This document shows, piece after piece, positions 32,065 through 32,238 of a stretch of DNA of 32,238 nucleotides. The notes beneath the pieces are model-generated. The model saw only the letters and a program-made list of their open reading frames with translations. It had not been told where the DNA came from and ran no database searches. This DNA is from Chitinophagales bacterium (lineage in GTDB: Bacteria; Bacteroidota; Bacteroidia; Chitinophagales; UBA2359). Location: assembly GCA_016787295.1 (NCBI GenBank), contig JAEUUX010000296.1, positions 1-32,238 on the forward strand. Reading direction: 5' to 3'. Numbering within the stretch: position 1 is the stretch's first letter; every line of letters begins with the position of its first letter. The position numbers were made by a program, and so were the translations under genes.

Positions 32065-32238
32065 TAATTTTGTTCTTTCGTTTTAATGTGGCTATATATA
32101 TACTGAATTGAAAATACTTCTCGGATTTGATAATAGACGATGTCACGCACTCGCACCAAGATATAACATCAATTAACCACTATTTGTCGTTCCTCCAAAT
32201 ACTATTATCGTAAGTGACAAATGGTGATTCTGCTTTTT

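Noticed and set aside
32180-32238. 3' end of another leftward gene at the right edge (would end in SIWRNDK)
   Set aside because: Only about 18 codons are visible, and other frames are equally short. The sequence cannot show that it is coding.

Overview
The window looks like chromosomal DNA from a free-living member of the Bacteroidota, outside the Bacteroidales (probably a Chitinophagia, Saprospiria or Cytophagia type lineage). The evidence is: several promoters with the Bacteroidota -7 box TAnnTTTG and few Shine-Dalgarno sites; type IX secretion (T9SS) proteins with the C-terminal NYPNPF sorting domain; a PorV/PorQ-family barrel; the small DUF2795 protein; and AT-rich intergenic DNA. No rRNA, tRNA, CRISPR array, transposase or phage module was seen.

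Layout. 1-7.5 kb, rightward genes: a 35-residue-repeat protein of unknown function, an MsbA-like ABC exporter, the tyrosine recombinase XerC, a small secreted barrel-like protein, and an M48 metalloprotease followed by another secreted barrel-like protein. 7.5-8.9 kb: a 1.4 kb gene-free convergent gap with a 21-bp minisatellite, a 294-bp unit present 2.6 times, and six copies of a CCCC-TTC-GGGG hairpin. 8.9-22 kb, leftward genes: a PorV2-like barrel protein followed by two tandem, divergent 1.69 kb-codon PorU2-like C25 peptidases. The 1.4 kb gap between the two peptidases holds a second 21-bp minisatellite (14 units), more hairpin elements, a 267-bp MITE-like element with perfect 19-bp terminal inverted repeats, and one copy of a ~125-bp dispersed element whose other copy lies at 22.7 kb. 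22.3 kb: a divergent DUF2795 gene. 22.9-26.2 kb, leftward: a Hanks-type kinase with a multi-pass C-terminus, a VAT-1-like quinone reductase and a cytidine deaminase. 26.5-27.7 kb, rightward: a PF04020 membrane protein and a WaaE-like glycosyltransferase. 27.7-30.3 kb, leftward operon: rfaE2-murF-murQ (ADP-heptose synthesis, peptidoglycan precursor synthesis and MurNAc recycling). 30.5-32.1 kb, leftward: a Bax inhibitor-1/YccA protein and a TauE/SafE permease.

How it fits together. Most genes serve the envelope: LPS core (rfaE2, glycosyltransferase), cell wall (murF, murQ), lipid or drug export (ABC), outer-membrane quality control (M48 protease plus barrel) and T9SS cargo attachment (PorV2 with two PorU2 proteins). 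The most unusual area is 7.5-15.4 kb, where one porU2 paralogue is bracketed on both sides by different 21-bp minisatellites and by repeat-derived elements. This suggests a recently rearranged or length-variable secretion locus. No wholly new system could be demonstrated from sequence alone. The best candidates are the duplicated PorU2 locus, the MITE-like element and the repeat protein at the left end.
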